Below, in pieces: positions 19,023 through 28,068 of a stretch of 64,000 bases of DNA. The notes beneath the pieces were generated by a model that saw only the letters and a list, made by a program, of their open reading frames with translations, did no database searches and had not been told where the DNA came from. The stretch is from positions 45,522 through 109,521 of the forward strand of contig PAPN01000026.1 of NCBI GenBank assembly GCA_002708925.1, written 5' to 3'. The first letter of the stretch is position 1. The number at the start of each line of letters is the position of its first letter. The position numbers were made by a program, and so were the translations under genes. Origin of the DNA: Paracoccaceae bacterium (lineage in GTDB: Bacteria; Pseudomonadota; Alphaproteobacteria; Rhodobacterales; Rhodobacteraceae).

Positions 19023-19895
19023 ATGGCTAAAAAACCAAACCAAAACCAAGATGTGGGCACGACCGGCCACGAATGGGACGGGATTGAGGAGCTCAACACG
19101 CCGCTTCCGCGCTGGTGGCTGTGGACCTTCTATGCCTGTATCTTCTGGGCGGTGATCTACTCGGTTGCCTACCCTGCATGGCCCGGTGTCAGCAGCGCAA
19201 CGGCCGGGTTCCTGGGCTGGTCAACCCGCGGTGACGTGGCGGCGGATATTGCTGCTCATGAAACCAAACTGGGTCCGATCAACGAGAGGCTGGCTTCGGT
19301 CGAGCTGACCGACATCGCCGGGGATGCCGAACTGAACGGTTATGCCGTGTCGGCCGGTGCGGCTGTGTTCAAAACCTGGTGCTCGCAGTGTCATGGCTCG
19401 GGCGCGGCTGGCGCTGTCGGCTATCCCAACCTGCTGGACGATGACTGGCTGTGGGGGGGCTCTATCGAGGACATCCACTTCACCGTCACCCACGGTATCC
19501 GCAACGAGGACGACCCCGAAGAAGAGGCCCGCCTGTCGGAAATGCCTGCCTTCGGTGCGGACGAGCTGCTGGAGCCCGAACAGATCGAACAGGTCGTGAA
19601 CTACGTCATGTCGCTGTCGGGCGATCCGATGGATGCTTCGCTGGTCGAAGCCGGTGCCACTGTGTTCGCGGATGAATGCTCGTCCTGCCACATGGAGGAC
19701 GGCACCGGGGATCGGTTCCAGGGCGCTCCGAACCTGAGCGATGCGATCTGGCTGTATGGCGGCGATTATGACGCCATCAAAGAGACGGTGACCAACTCGC
19801 GCTATGGCGTGATGCCCAACTGGAACACCCGTCTGACCGAAGCACAGATCCGCGCGGTTGCCACCTACGTCCACCAGTTGGGCGGGGGCGAGTAA
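19023..19895 (+). CDS. ccoP: cbb3-type cytochrome c oxidase subunit III (dihaem)
   Basis: 290-residue membrane-anchored cytochrome with two haem c sites, Cys120-x2-Cys123-His124 (WCSQCHG) and Cys219-x2-Cys222-His223 (ECSSCHM). It takes electrons from soluble cytochromes or the bc1 complex and passes them to CcoO. The cytosolic N-terminus holds the typical [17 protein letters not shown] block before the membrane helix (about residues 30-52). It starts 3 bases after ccoQ and ends the ccoNOQP operon. Confidence 0.97.
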   Translation: MAKKPNQNQDVGTTGHEWDGIEELNTPLPRWWLWTFYACIFWAVIYSVAYPAWPGVSSATAGFLGWSTRGDVAADIAAHETKLGPINERLASVELTDIAGDAELNGYAVSAGAAVFKTWCSQCHGSGAAGAVGYPNLLDDDWLWGGSIEDIHFTVTHGIRNEDDPEEEARLSEMPAFGADELLEPEQIEQVVNYVMSLSGDPMDASLVEAGATVFADECSSCHMEDGTGDRFQGAPNLSDAIWLYGGDYDAIKETVTNSRYGVMPNWNTRLTEAQIRAVATYVHQLGGGE

Positions 19896-19908
19896 CCCGC
19901 CAAAGAAT

Positions 19909-19937
19909 ACTCGGGGGCGTTTCCCGCGTCCCCGAGT
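19909..19937 (+). terminator. Hairpin after ccoP, possible terminator
   Basis: ACTCGGGGGCG (19909-19919) pairs with CGTCCCCGAGT (19927-19937) with one G-U pair and a 7-base loop. No T tract follows, so it may stabilise the 3' end of the ccoNOQP mRNA instead of terminating on its own. Confidence 0.55.
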
Positions 19938-20015
19938 TCGGCACCGGCTCTTCCGTCCTGTTCGCGCGTTTCCTGGAAGGCCGGTGCCAATTAATTTAGG
20001 CACCTGTCCTGAATT

Positions 20016-20723
20016 TCAACCCATCGAGCTGTCCGTGCTGCGCCCGCGCGCGCGGTTTTTATCGTTTTGATCGCTCCAGATGGCGATGCCGGTCCAGGCA
20101 AACATGTACAGCACCCCGAAGACCACGATCACCTCGCCCGGCAGGGGGCCGACATCGGCGCGGCGAAAGGCCTGATCCAGAGATTCAACCGGGGTGGGAT
20201 GCACGGCCAGCTTGCCGGCAAAGGCCAGCGACTGGATCAGCAAAATCCACAGGTAATTGCGCCGGATGCGTCGCCCGATCGCGGTCATCATGCCGACATG
20301 GTATTTGGGGCGCAGGTAATCTTCGGACAGGGTTTTTTGCCAGTTTTCCTCCATGTGCAGATCGCCGTCATACAGCATGGGCGCATAGAAATGCGTCTCC
20401 ATCCAGCGGGCGCGGGCGCGCCAGACGTTGAAGTAGCGATAGCGCCGGGCCTCTTGCATCAGGAAAAAGATGATCAGCACCCCGACCAGAACCAGCGGCA
20501 AAGGCGAGGCATCGGGCGAGGCGAATGAGATCGACAGCGCCACCCCCAGCGTCACCACGGCCCAGTTCGTGGTCGTATCCAGCCGCGTGCGCCAGATTGT
20601 GCTGCGATAGACCTCGCCCCGGTACAGATGCGCGATGGCGGTCACTTCGGAATTGGTAAGTGTGGTGCGTTCGAAATCCCTGGCGGTGTTTTCTTGGGCC
20701 AGCCTGCCCGCGGTTTGGGTCAC
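20016..20723 (-). CDS. DUF2270 membrane protein
   Basis: 235 residues with about four membrane helices in two pairs (near residues 54-69, 75-91, 160-178 and 196-215). The soluble N-terminus (AIAHLYRGEVYRSTIWRTRLDTTTNWAV) and the YRYFNVWRARARWMETHFYAPML segment are characteristic of the DUF2270 family as I know it. No function is established. It lies between ccoNOQP and ccoGHIS on the opposite strand, and no FNR-type box was found before it. Confidence 0.75.
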   Translation of the reverse strand: MTQTAGRLAQENTARDFERTTLTNSEVTAIAHLYRGEVYRSTIWRTRLDTTTNWAVVTLGVALSISFASPDASPLPLVLVGVLIIFFLMQEARRYRYFNVWRARARWMETHFYAPMLYDGDLHMEENWQKTLSEDYLRPKYHVGMMTAIGRRIRRNYLWILLIQSLAFAGKLAVHPTPVESLDQAFRRADVGPLPGEVIVVFGVLYMFAWTGIAIWSDQNDKNRARGRSTDSSMG

Positions 20724-21056
20724 GTATTCCCCCCGTTTGTCTTGTTCAGGCCAATGGCCCGAGGTCTCCTGCTCCTGCGAAGACTATGCACGGGGGGAAG
20801 CGCCGGGTCAAAAGTTAAGCAGATGCCGCAGCCGTTTGCGCGGGGCAGCGGGCGGGGCCCTGCGGGTGTGGCAGCGCGGATCGACGCGCTGATTGCGTGT
20901 TTTAAACGGTTCGGTTCGGGTGGCCGTCATGAAAGATTTGGCATAGATCGAGAGCATGGATATTTCCTTTGCGCGTTGGGTATATGCCTGTTTTAATAAG
21001 CTATGGGGCGTATCGGCAGATCGGTAATTTTTCACAAATGTAAGGAAAGCTAACAT
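20724..21056. other. Gap between DUF2270 gene and LysR gene
   Basis: 333 bases without a firmly assigned gene. It contains one plausible 49-codon reading frame on the minus strand (listed separately) and a 99-base AT-richer segment that should hold the divergent promoters of that frame and the LysR gene. No RNA gene or repeat was recognised. Confidence 0.6.
20808..20957 (-). CDS. Possible small basic protein divergent from the LysR gene
   Basis: A 49-codon frame beginning MLSIYAKSFMTATRTEP and ending RKRLRHLLNF. It is preceded by a good ribosome binding site (AAAGGA, 7 bases before the ATG). The product is strongly basic, with two Pro/Arg-rich stretches, and has no recognisable domain or membrane helix. 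Its divergent position 99 bases from a LysR regulator is the common layout of a regulator and its target. Its reality is uncertain because short frames are frequent in high-GC DNA. Confidence 0.35.
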   Translation of the reverse strand: MLSIYAKSFMTATRTEPFKTRNQRVDPRCHTRRAPPAAPRKRLRHLLNF

Positions 21057-21956
21057 ATGGATTGGATGAGTTTTCCCCCGCTGAATGCCTTGCGTGCCTT
21101 TCACAGCCTCTATCGGACGGGAACGATGGTGCGGGCCGGGGCGGCGCTGAACGTCAGCCATGCCGCTGTCAGTCAGCAGATCAAACTGTTGGAAACGCAC
21201 CTGGGTGTTCCGCTGCTGGATCGGTCCGGGCGCGGGGTGCGGCTGACGGCTCAGGGCAGCCAGTTGGCGCAGTCCCTGGATCGCGGGTTTCGTGAGATCT
21301 CGGACGTGATCAGCGAGCTGACACAGCAAGAGGACGACCGGCCGCTGCAAATCTCGGCGACGTCTTCGTTTGCCAGCAACTGGCTGCTGCCGCGCCTGGC
21401 CGATTTCCGGATGCGCCACCCCGAGGTCAACCTGATGATCAACCCAACGGCCGAGTTGCAGACATTAGAACCCGGCGGGATCGAGGCGGCGTTGCGCCAC
21501 TGTGACGGCCATCAACCGGGGCTGGAGACCCATTTGATTGTCGCATCGCCCGTTGTCGTGGTCGCTGCGGCGCAATTGGTGGGGCCGGGGCCGGTGACGC
21601 AGGAAAGGCTGCATAGTCTGCCTTGGGTGCAAGAGCTGGGCACGAATGAGGCGACGGATTTTCTGAAATCGCAGGGGGTCAGCCAGGACACGCGGATCAA
21701 CGTGACCTCTTTGCCCGGCAATATGGTGATCGAGGCCGCGCGCAGCGGTCAGGCCGCCGCCGTTGTGGCCCGCGCGATTATCCTGTCCGAGATCGCCTCG
21801 GGGCATCTGAAGGTTCTGCATGAGGACGGGCAGGGCAAGGGCTATTATCTGGTTACGCGCCCCGGCCCGCAGCGTCAGGCTTTGCGGGATTTTTCGCGTT
21901 GGATCCGCAGGCAGGGCCAGGGGGCGCCGGGCCGTGAAACAGTGGCGCGCCCTTGA
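21057..21956 (+). CDS. LysR-type regulator, GcvA-like
   Basis: 299 residues with an N-terminal winged HTH (about residues 6-65, LNALRAFHSLYRTGTMVRAGAALNVS then AAVSQQIKLLETHLG) and a C-terminal effector domain. The PPLNALRAF opening and SQQIKxLE are typical of the GcvA/AmpR-like branch. The inducer is unknown. It sits between DUF2270 and ccoG and reads toward ccoG, but ccoG has its own FNR box, so it need not control the oxidase genes. AAGGAAAG precedes the ATG. Confidence 0.88.
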   Translation: MDWMSFPPLNALRAFHSLYRTGTMVRAGAALNVSHAAVSQQIKLLETHLGVPLLDRSGRGVRLTAQGSQLAQSLDRGFREISDVISELTQQEDDRPLQISATSSFASNWLLPRLADFRMRHPEVNLMINPTAELQTLEPGGIEAALRHCDGHQPGLETHLIVASPVVVVAAAQLVGPGPVTQERLHSLPWVQELGTNEATDFLKSQGVSQDTRINVTSLPGNMVIEAARSGQAAAVVARAIILSEIASGHLKVLHEDGQGKGYYLVTRPGPQRQALRDFSRWIRRQGQGAPGRETVARP

Positions 21957-22002
21957 TTTCAGGAATGGGGGATTCAGAAATAGGTGACTGGAAAATGCAG
22001 AT

Positions 22003-22016
22003 TTGATGCAGGTCAA
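22003..22016. promoter_or_regulatory. FNR/FnrL box upstream of ccoG
   Basis: TTGAT-GCAG-GTCAA, one mismatch from consensus, centred 69.5 bases before the ccoG start. Class II activation would start transcription near 22051, leaving a leader of about 28 bases. It predicts that ccoGHIS is induced together with ccoNOQP. Confidence 0.85.
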
Positions 22017-22078
22017 AGCCGCCAGGCCGTATCCCTGTGAAAACGGCGCAATTAGTAGCCAAATGTCGGAGTGATTCC

Positions 22079-23515
22079 GTGTCGCAAACCCAGCCAGAAA
22101 CCCCACCGAGCCTCTATGCCGCCCGCGAGCCGATTTTCCCGCGCCGTGTCAGCGGGAAATTCCGGAATCTCAAATGGTGGATCATGGCGATCACGCTGGG
22201 GATTTACTATCTAACCCCTTGGTTGCGTTGGGATCGCGGGCCTGCTTTGCCCGATCAGGCGGTGCTGGTTGATCTGGGGAACCGGCGCTTTTTCTTCTTT
22301 ATGATCGAGATCTGGCCACACGAGTTTTACTTTGTTGCCGGGCTTTTGGTGATGGCGGGGCTGGGGCTGTTTTTGTTTACCTCGGCTCTGGGGCGGGTGT
22401 GGTGTGGCTATGCCTGCCCGCAGACCGTCTGGACGGACCTGTTCATCCTGGTGGAGCGCTGGATCGAGGGCGACCGTAACGCGCGTCTGCGCCTGCACCG
22501 CCAGAAAAAGATGGATTTTCGCAAGTTGCGGCTGCGGCTGACGAAATGGGTGGCCTGGTTCCTGATCGCTCTGGCGACGGGCGGGGCTTGGGTGTTCTAT
22601 TTCACCGATGCGCCCACGCTGCTGGTGGATCTGGTGACGCTGAATGCCCATCCGATCGCCTATTCGACGATGCTGGTTCTGACGCTGACCACCTTCTTTT
22701 TCGGTGGGTTCGCGCGCGAGCAGATCTGCATCTATGCCTGCCCCTGGCCACGGATTCAGGCGGCCATGCTGGACGAAGATTCGCTGGTGGTGGGCTATCG
22801 CAGCTGGCGCGGCGAGCCGCGCGGCAAGCATCGCAAATCCGCCGAGGCCGAGAACCTGGGCGATTGCATTGACTGTATGGCCTGCGTGAACGTCTGCCCC
22901 ATGGGGATCGACATCCGCGACGGTCAGCAGCTGGAGTGCATCACCTGCGCCCTGTGTATCGACGCCTGCGACGAGGTGATGGACAAGATCGGCAAACCGC
23001 GTGGTCTGATCGACTATATGGCCCTGACGGACGAGGCCGCCGAACGTGCCGGCAATCCGCCCAAATCCGTGTGGAAACACATCTTCCGTCCGCGCACGAT
23101 CCTGTACACCACGCTGTGGGCTCTGGTTGGGGTGGCGCTGGTTGTGGCGCTGTTCATGCGCTCTGAGATCGATCTGACGGTGGCCCCGGTGCGGAACCCG
23201 ACGTTCGTAACGCTGTCCGATGGCACCATTCGCAACACTTATGACGTGCGTCTGCGCAATAAACATGGCGAGGAACGCTCTTTCAAAATTTCGGTCAAGG
23301 GCGATAGCGCGCTCTATGTCCAGCTGGAGGGCACGCCCTATGCCTCGGTTGCGGTGCCTGCGGACTCGATGAAACTGCAACGGGTCTATATCATGGCCCC
23401 CAAGGGCTCGGCCCCCGCAGAAAGCGAACGCGTGGATGTCCGGATCTGGGTCGAGGACAACTCGGACGGCGCCCGCGCCTATAAGGACACCGTGTTCCAC
23501 GGAAGGAAAAACTGA
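22079..23515 (+). CDS. ccoG: CcoG/RdxB, cbb3 oxidase copper-maturation ferredoxin-like protein
   Basis: Inner-membrane polyferredoxin needed for cbb3 oxidase; homologues reduce Cu(II) to Cu(I) for delivery to the CuB site. Several membrane helices lie in the first half, followed by two cysteine clusters (DCIDCMACVNVCPMGIDIRD and LECITCALCIDACD) and a C-terminal immunoglobulin-like IgFixG domain (about residues 350-478). The GTG at 22079 was chosen because GGAG lies 8 bases upstream and the frame before it has no family similarity. Length 478 is normal. Its stop overlaps the ccoH start (TGATG). Confidence 0.95.
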   Translation: MSQTQPETPPSLYAAREPIFPRRVSGKFRNLKWWIMAITLGIYYLTPWLRWDRGPALPDQAVLVDLGNRRFFFFMIEIWPHEFYFVAGLLVMAGLGLFLFTSALGRVWCGYACPQTVWTDLFILVERWIEGDRNARLRLHRQKKMDFRKLRLRLTKWVAWFLIALATGGAWVFYFTDAPTLLVDLVTLNAHPIAYSTMLVLTLTTFFFGGFAREQICIYACPWPRIQAAMLDEDSLVVGYRSWRGEPRGKHRKSAEAENLGDCIDCMACVNVCPMGIDIRDGQQLECITCALCIDACDEVMDKIGKPRGLIDYMALTDEAAERAGNPPKSVWKHIFRPRTILYTTLWALVGVALVVALFMRSEIDLTVAPVRNPTFVTLSDGTIRNTYDVRLRNKHGEERSFKISVKGDSALYVQLEGTPYASVAVPADSMKLQRVYIMAPKGSAPAESERVDVRIWVEDNSDGARAYKDTVFHGRKN

Positions 23516-23982
23516 TGGCAGAACGCCAAACCAAAGGCCAACTTACCGGGCGACATGTTCTATTCGGATTTGTCGCCGCCTTCGGGGTTATCATCGCCGT
23601 GAATATCTTCATGGCGGTGAGCGCCGTTAAGACATTTCCGGGGCTGGAGGTGGCAAATTCCTACGTCGCCAGCCAGGAATTCAACAAACGCAAAGCCGCC
23701 CAAGAGGCGCTGGGATGGACGGTCAACGCCATCCATCTGAAGGGCAAGCTGTACCTGAACATCACCGATGCAGACGGCCAGCCCGTCCAGCCCAAAGAGC
23801 TGCACGCGGTTGTCGGCCGGGCGACCTCGGTTGCGGATGATGTCGAGCCTGCGTTTACCTTTGACGGCACCGCCCATGTGGCCGAGATCGCTCTGGCCGA
23901 TGGCAACTGGAATATCCGGATGACGGCGCTGGCCCAGAATGGTTCGGAATTTACCCAGCGCGTGATTTTGCACGTCAAATAA
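23515..23982 (+). CDS. ccoH: CcoH/FixH, cbb3 oxidase assembly protein
   Basis: 155 residues with one N-terminal membrane helix (about residues 13-36) and a periplasmic beta-rich domain. The FixH pattern is visible in GRHVLFGFVAAFGVIIAVNIFMAVSA and in NSYVASQEFNKRKAAQEALGW (about 48-68). It assists assembly or stabilisation of the CcoNOP complex. The start overlaps the ccoG stop by one base, so the two are translationally coupled. Confidence 0.93.
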   Translation: MAERQTKGQLTGRHVLFGFVAAFGVIIAVNIFMAVSAVKTFPGLEVANSYVASQEFNKRKAAQEALGWTVNAIHLKGKLYLNITDADGQPVQPKELHAVVGRATSVADDVEPAFTFDGTAHVAEIALADGNWNIRMTALAQNGSEFTQRVILHVK

Positions 23983-23998
23983 CCTCAAAGGCCCCGCC

Positions 23999-26185
23999 AT
24001 GACTGCCACGATGCGTCCCACCCCCTCTGCCTGTCCGGCCTGTTCGGCGGCCCCCGCGGCCGAGGCTCTGGCCGCACTGGACGCCCCGCAAGAGGCGCGG
24101 ATCGCCCTGTCCGTTCCGGCGGTGCATTGCGCGGCCTGTATCTCGACCGTGGAAAAGGCGCTGGCCGATGTGCCCGGCGTACAGTCCGCGCGGGTGAACC
24201 TGACGCTGAAACGCGCCCAGATCGAGGCCGCCCCCGATGTCATGCCCGACGATCTGATCAAGGTGCTGGAGCGTGTGGGCTATGAGGCGCACGAGCTGGA
24301 CGCCGGAGCGCTGTCCGCCACCCAGACCGATAAGGCCGGGCGCGATCTGCTGATGCGGCTGGCGGTGGCCGGGTTTGCCTCGATGAATGTGATGCTGCTG
24401 TCGGTCTCCGTCTGGGCCGGGGCCGAGGATGCGACCCGCGATATGTTCCACTGGATTTCGGCGGCGATCACCCTGCCGACGATTGCCTTCTCCGGTGTGC
24501 CCTTTTTCAAAAGCGCCTGGGGCGCGTTGAAACACAGCCGTCTGAACATGGATGTGCCCATCGTTCTGGCAATCGTGCTGGCGCTGGTGACCTCGCTTTG
24601 GGAAACTTCGCTGTCTGGCCATCACGCCTATTTCGACGCGGCGCTGACGCTGACTTTTTTCCTGCTGGCGGGGCGCTATCTGGATCACCGGACCCGCGCG
24701 ATTGCCCGTTCGGCCGCCGAGGAACTGGCCGCGCTGGAGGTACCCCGCGCCATCCTGCTGCGCGATGGAGAAGAGGTGCAAGTGCCCGTCTCTGAGGTCT
24801 CGGTCGGGGATCTGATCCTGGTGCGGCCCGGCGGCCGGATGCCCGTGGACGGTGAAATCACCGAAGGCTTCAGCGAGATCGACCGCTCGCTTCTGACTGG
24901 CGAAACCGTGCCCGTGCTGGCGCAGCCGGGGCGGGGGGTCTCTGCTGGCGAGGTCAACCTGACCGGCCCCCTGACCATCCGCGCCACCGCTGTGGGCAAG
25001 GATACATCCCTGCATCAGATGGCCGATCTGGTGGCCATCGCGGAATCGGGGCGCTCGCGCTATACGTCATTGGCGGATAAGGCGGCGAAACTCTATGCGC
25101 CCGGTGTGCATATCCTGTCGGCGCTCAGCTTTGTGGGCTGGTGGCTGTTTACCTTTGACGTGCGCACCGCGCTGAATATTGCTGCCGCCGTGCTGATCAT
25201 CACCTGCCCCTGTGCGCTGGGGCTGGCCGTGCCTGCGGTGACCACGGCGGCCTCGGGGCGGCTGTTTCGCAAGGGGATGCTGATCAAACATGCCACCGCG
25301 CTGGAACGTCTGGCCCAGGTCGATACCGTGGTGTTCGACAAAACCGGCACGCTGACGGCAGGCACGCCCGAGCTGACCAACCTGTCCGATCACAGCCCGC
25401 GCGATCTGCAAATCGCCCTGGCCCTGGCCGAGGGATCCTCGCATCCTTTGTCTGTGTCATTGGCCAGGGCGGCGCGGGCGGCGGGCATCACACCGGCCCC
25501 GATTGAGGCGCTGACCGAGGTGCCCGGATACGGGACCGAGGCCACATGGAACGGGCATCGTGTGCGTCTGGGCCGCGCCGCTTGGGTGGGGGCCAAGCCG
25601 GCCGGAACCACCGCCGCCTGGCTGAGCATCGAGGGCGAGGCCCCCAGCGGGTTTACCTTTACCGACCGTCTGCGCGACGGTGCCGAAGAGGCCGTGAAAT
25701 CCCTGCTGGACGCGGGCAAAGAGGTGATCCTGATCTCGGGCGATACCAGCCGCGCGGTCGAGGAATTGGCCAATCGTCTGCGCATCAAGCACTGGATGGC
25801 CGAGGCCCTGCCCGCAGACAAGGCCGCCCGGATCGCGGCGCTGTCCGATCAGGGCAAGCATGTGCTGATGGTGGGCGACGGGCTGAACGACACGGCGGCG
25901 CTGGCGGCGGCGCATGTGTCCATCTCGCCCGCGTCGGCGTTGGATGCGGCGCGTGTGGCCTCGGATATCGTGCTGCTGGGCGGGGATCTGTCGCCGATCA
26001 ATGACGCGCTGGATACGGCCAAATCGGCCACCAAGCGGATTCGTGAAAATTTCCGCATCGCAACGATTTACAACGTCATCGCCGTGCCGATTGCGGTGGT
26101 TGGGCTGGCCACACCGCTGGTTGCGGCCTTGGCGATGTCCTCCAGCTCGATTACTGTGTCGCTGAATGCGCTGCGCCTGAGGTAA
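23999..26185 (+). CDS. ccoI: CcoI/FixI, copper-transporting P1B-type ATPase
   Basis: 728-residue inner-membrane ATPase that exports copper for insertion into the cbb3 oxidase. An N-terminal CPAC (Cys12, Cys15) and a heavy-metal domain with CAAC (Cys44, Cys47) precede eight helices. Cys403-Pro-Cys405 is the transport-site CPC motif, Asp447 in DKTGTLT is the phosphorylated residue, and SLLTGET, SSHPLS and VGDGLNDTAALAAA complete the ATPase. Fixed position after ccoGH identifies the CtpA/CopA2-like maturation pump rather than a copper-resistance CopA. It starts 16 bases after ccoH. Confidence 0.96.
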   Translation: MTATMRPTPSACPACSAAPAAEALAALDAPQEARIALSVPAVHCAACISTVEKALADVPGVQSARVNLTLKRAQIEAAPDVMPDDLIKVLERVGYEAHELDAGALSATQTDKAGRDLLMRLAVAGFASMNVMLLSVSVWAGAEDATRDMFHWISAAITLPTIAFSGVPFFKSAWGALKHSRLNMDVPIVLAIVLALVTSLWETSLSGHHAYFDAALTLTFFLLAGRYLDHRTRAIARSAAEELAALEVPRAILLRDGEEVQVPVSEVSVGDLILVRPGGRMPVDGEITEGFSEIDRSLLTGETVPVLAQPGRGVSAGEVNLTGPLTIRATAVGKDTSLHQMADLVAIAESGRSRYTSLADKAAKLYAPGVHILSALSFVGWWLFTFDVRTALNIAAAVLIITCPCALGLAVPAVTTAASGRLFRKGMLIKHATALERLAQVDTVVFDKTGTLTAGTPELTNLSDHSPRDLQIALALAEGSSHPLSVSLARAARAAGITPAPIEALTEVPGYGTEATWNGHRVRLGRAAWVGAKPAGTTAAWLSIEGEAPSGFTFTDRLRDGAEEAVKSLLDAGKEVILISGDTSRAVEELANRLRIKHWMAEALPADKAARIAALSDQGKHVLMVGDGLNDTAALAAAHVSISPASALDAARVASDIVLLGGDLSPINDALDTAKSATKRIRENFRIATIYNVIAVPIAVVGLATPLVAALAMSSSSITVSLNALRLR

Positions 26186-26188
26186 AGA

Positions 26189-26347
26189 ATGGAAGTCCTG
26201 GCATATCTGATCCCAATTTCGCTGGTCATGGGGGGCATTGGCCTGCTGGCTTTTGTCTTTACCGTGCGCTCGAACCAATATGATGACCCCGAGGGCAACA
26301 GCCAGCGGATCCTGTCGGGCGAATGGGACGACCACCCCAAGCCCTGA
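26189..26347 (+). CDS. ccoS: CcoS/FixS, cbb3 oxidase maturation protein
   Basis: 52-residue protein with one membrane helix (about residues 6-26, YLIPISLVMGGIGLLAFVFTV) and the family hallmark RSNQYDDPEGNSQRIL (27-42). In Rhodobacter it is required for a cbb3 oxidase with its cofactors in place. It begins 3 bases after the ccoI stop and ends the ccoGHIS operon. Confidence 0.95.
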   Translation: MEVLAYLIPISLVMGGIGLLAFVFTVRSNQYDDPEGNSQRILSGEWDDHPKP

Positions 26348-26370
26348 CCCGCGGTGCCTGCCCCATGAAA

Positions 26371-26391
26371 AAGCCGCCCATTGGGCGGCTT
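26371..26391 (-). terminator. Terminator shared by ccoGHIS and the carboxypeptidase gene
   Basis: AAGCCGCCC (26371-26379) pairs perfectly with GGGCGGCTT (26383-26391) across a 3-base loop. On the minus strand it is followed by a run of T, so it works best for the carboxypeptidase transcript. The plus side lacks a clear T tract. Confidence 0.8.
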
Positions 26392-26415
26392 ATGTCTGTC
26401 TTCTGTATGCGGGGC

Positions 26416-27894
26416 TTAGCCCGGTCCTATCATAAAGCACGTCACCTGACGGGCCTGCAATCTGCGGCAGGCCAGATCGGCCTTTTCGCGGGTCAGCCCC
26501 ATGAAATTCGCATCGAACCCGCCCTTGCGGTTGACCACTTTGCGCAGGCTGCCCTCAAGCGTGGCCATCTCGGCCAGGGCGGTTTTCACCAGCACTTTCT
26601 CGGCGGCGTAGCTGCTGGGATAGCGGCCCACGTTGATCCCCCAGTGACGCCCGCCGGATGTGGACAGACGAGTGACGACCTCGCGCTCTTCCACTGCGGC
26701 TGAGGCCAGGGCATCCTCGACCGCGCGTTTCTGCTCTCCGGTGCTGGCCAGCACCAGGCCCGAGGGCCGCATCCGCGGTGTCGGTGTGTTCGTGTCCGCC
26801 AACTGGACGGGCAGGGATTCTTTGGGCAGGGCCGGGGGGGCGGTGGCAGGTTTTTTCTCGGCCATTACCTCTTTGAGCGCATCGTTGATGTCGTCTTTCA
26901 CCGCCACCAGGACCGGCGCCTGGGCGCTGCCCGGCCGGGGATGCGGACGCAGGCTTTGCTTGACGGCAGTCACCAGCCGGATGGTTTTCCCCGAGCCGCC
27001 CGGCGTCCCCGCAGGTCCGGATCCGGTATAGCCCGGCTTGGCCGGCTTGCGCAGCGCCACACGGCTGGGGGCCCGGCGGAATCCCAGGTCCAGCAGCTCG
27101 GCGACCTTTGCATTGCGCGTCGCGGTCGAGCGCCCGCCGAACACTGTCGCGATCACGCGTTCGCGGCCCCGCTCGGCCGACGCCACAAGGTTAAAGCCCG
27201 CCGCGCGGGTGTAGCCGGTCTTGATCCCGTCGGCGCCGCGATAGGCGGACAGGAATTTGCGGTTGGTATTGTTCACGGTCCGCAGCCCCGCGTCGGTCGT
27301 TTTGCGGCCGAACAGGTTATAATACTGCGGGTAATCATACAGCAGATGCCGCCCCAGAATTGTCATGTCCCGCGCGGTGGACAGGTGGCCCTGACGGGTC
27401 AGCCCATGCGCGTTCTTAAAGGTCGTGCGGGTCATGCCCATCGCGCGCGCGGTGCGGTTCATGCGGCGGGCAAAGGCGGCCTCGGATCCTTCGATCGCTT
27501 CGCCGATGGCAGTGGCCGCATCATTGGCGGATTTCACCGCCGCAGCCCGGATCAGATAGCGCAGTTTGATTTTCTGCCCGGCGCGCAGGCCCAGCTTGGA
27601 CGGAGGCTCGGCCGCGGCATTGCGGGAAATCCGCACCATGGTGTCCAGCGAAATCTCACCGCGCTCGACAGCCTGAAACGCCAGGTACAGCGTCATCATC
27701 TTGGTTAGCGAGGCCGGATGCAGCCGGGTGTCAGCGTTTGCGGAATGCAGGACCTCGCCGGTGCGCGCGTCCATCACCATTGCCGCATAGGGCGCGGCGC
27801 GCACAGAGGCAGGCACCACGATCAAGAGCCACACGAATGCAATTGCCAGCAGGCCCCAGTGGGTCCGCTTCATACGATGATCTGTCACGATCAC
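26416..27894 (-). CDS. D-alanyl-D-alanine carboxypeptidase with C-terminal SPOR domain
   Basis: Penicillin-binding protein of the S11 peptidase family that trims the terminal D-Ala from peptidoglycan peptides in the periplasm. A signal peptide ends near residue 34 (VVPASVRAAP). Catalytic motifs are Ser62-x-x-Lys65 (ASLTK), Ser122-Ala-Asn124 (KSAND) and Lys225-Thr-Gly227 (IKTGYT). A proline-rich linker leads to a SPOR-like C-terminal domain (about residues 410-490), which in other proteins binds denuded septal glycan. The GTG at 27894 is uncertain; an ATG at 27873 is the alternative. Either start leaves the signal peptide intact. Confidence 0.93.
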   Translation of the reverse strand: MIVTDHRMKRTHWGLLAIAFVWLLIVVPASVRAAPYAAMVMDARTGEVLHSANADTRLHPASLTKMMTLYLAFQAVERGEISLDTMVRISRNAAAEPPSKLGLRAGQKIKLRYLIRAAAVKSANDAATAIGEAIEGSEAAFARRMNRTARAMGMTRTTFKNAHGLTRQGHLSTARDMTILGRHLLYDYPQYYNLFGRKTTDAGLRTVNNTNRKFLSAYRGADGIKTGYTRAAGFNLVASAERGRERVIATVFGGRSTATRNAKVAELLDLGFRRAPSRVALRKPAKPGYTGSGPAGTPGGSGKTIRLVTAVKQSLRPHPRPGSAQAPVLVAVKDDINDALKEVMAEKKPATAPPALPKESLPVQLADTNTPTPRMRPSGLVLASTGEQKRAVEDALASAAVEEREVVTRLSTSGGRHWGINVGRYPSSYAAEKVLVKTALAEMATLEGSLRKVVNRKGGFDANFMGLTREKADLACRRLQARQVTCFMIGPG

Positions 27895-28068
27895 TGCCTT
27901 TTCTGCCTCATGCCGCTGATTTTTCAGTCGGCTTTTTGTTCTTAAGAAAAGGCTAACATGGAAAATCTGACCGATAAAGCCTTTATTTCTATAGATTTGT
28001 CGGCTTGCGCTGCGCGGAATTGCTATATCTAGGGGGCGAAAAAACGCGCGCCCCTATAAAATGGGATA

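Noticed and set aside
28031..28055. Hairpin after the GNAT gene as a terminator
   Set aside because: The stem is imperfect (AGGGGGCG against GCGCCCCT) and no T run follows on the minus strand.
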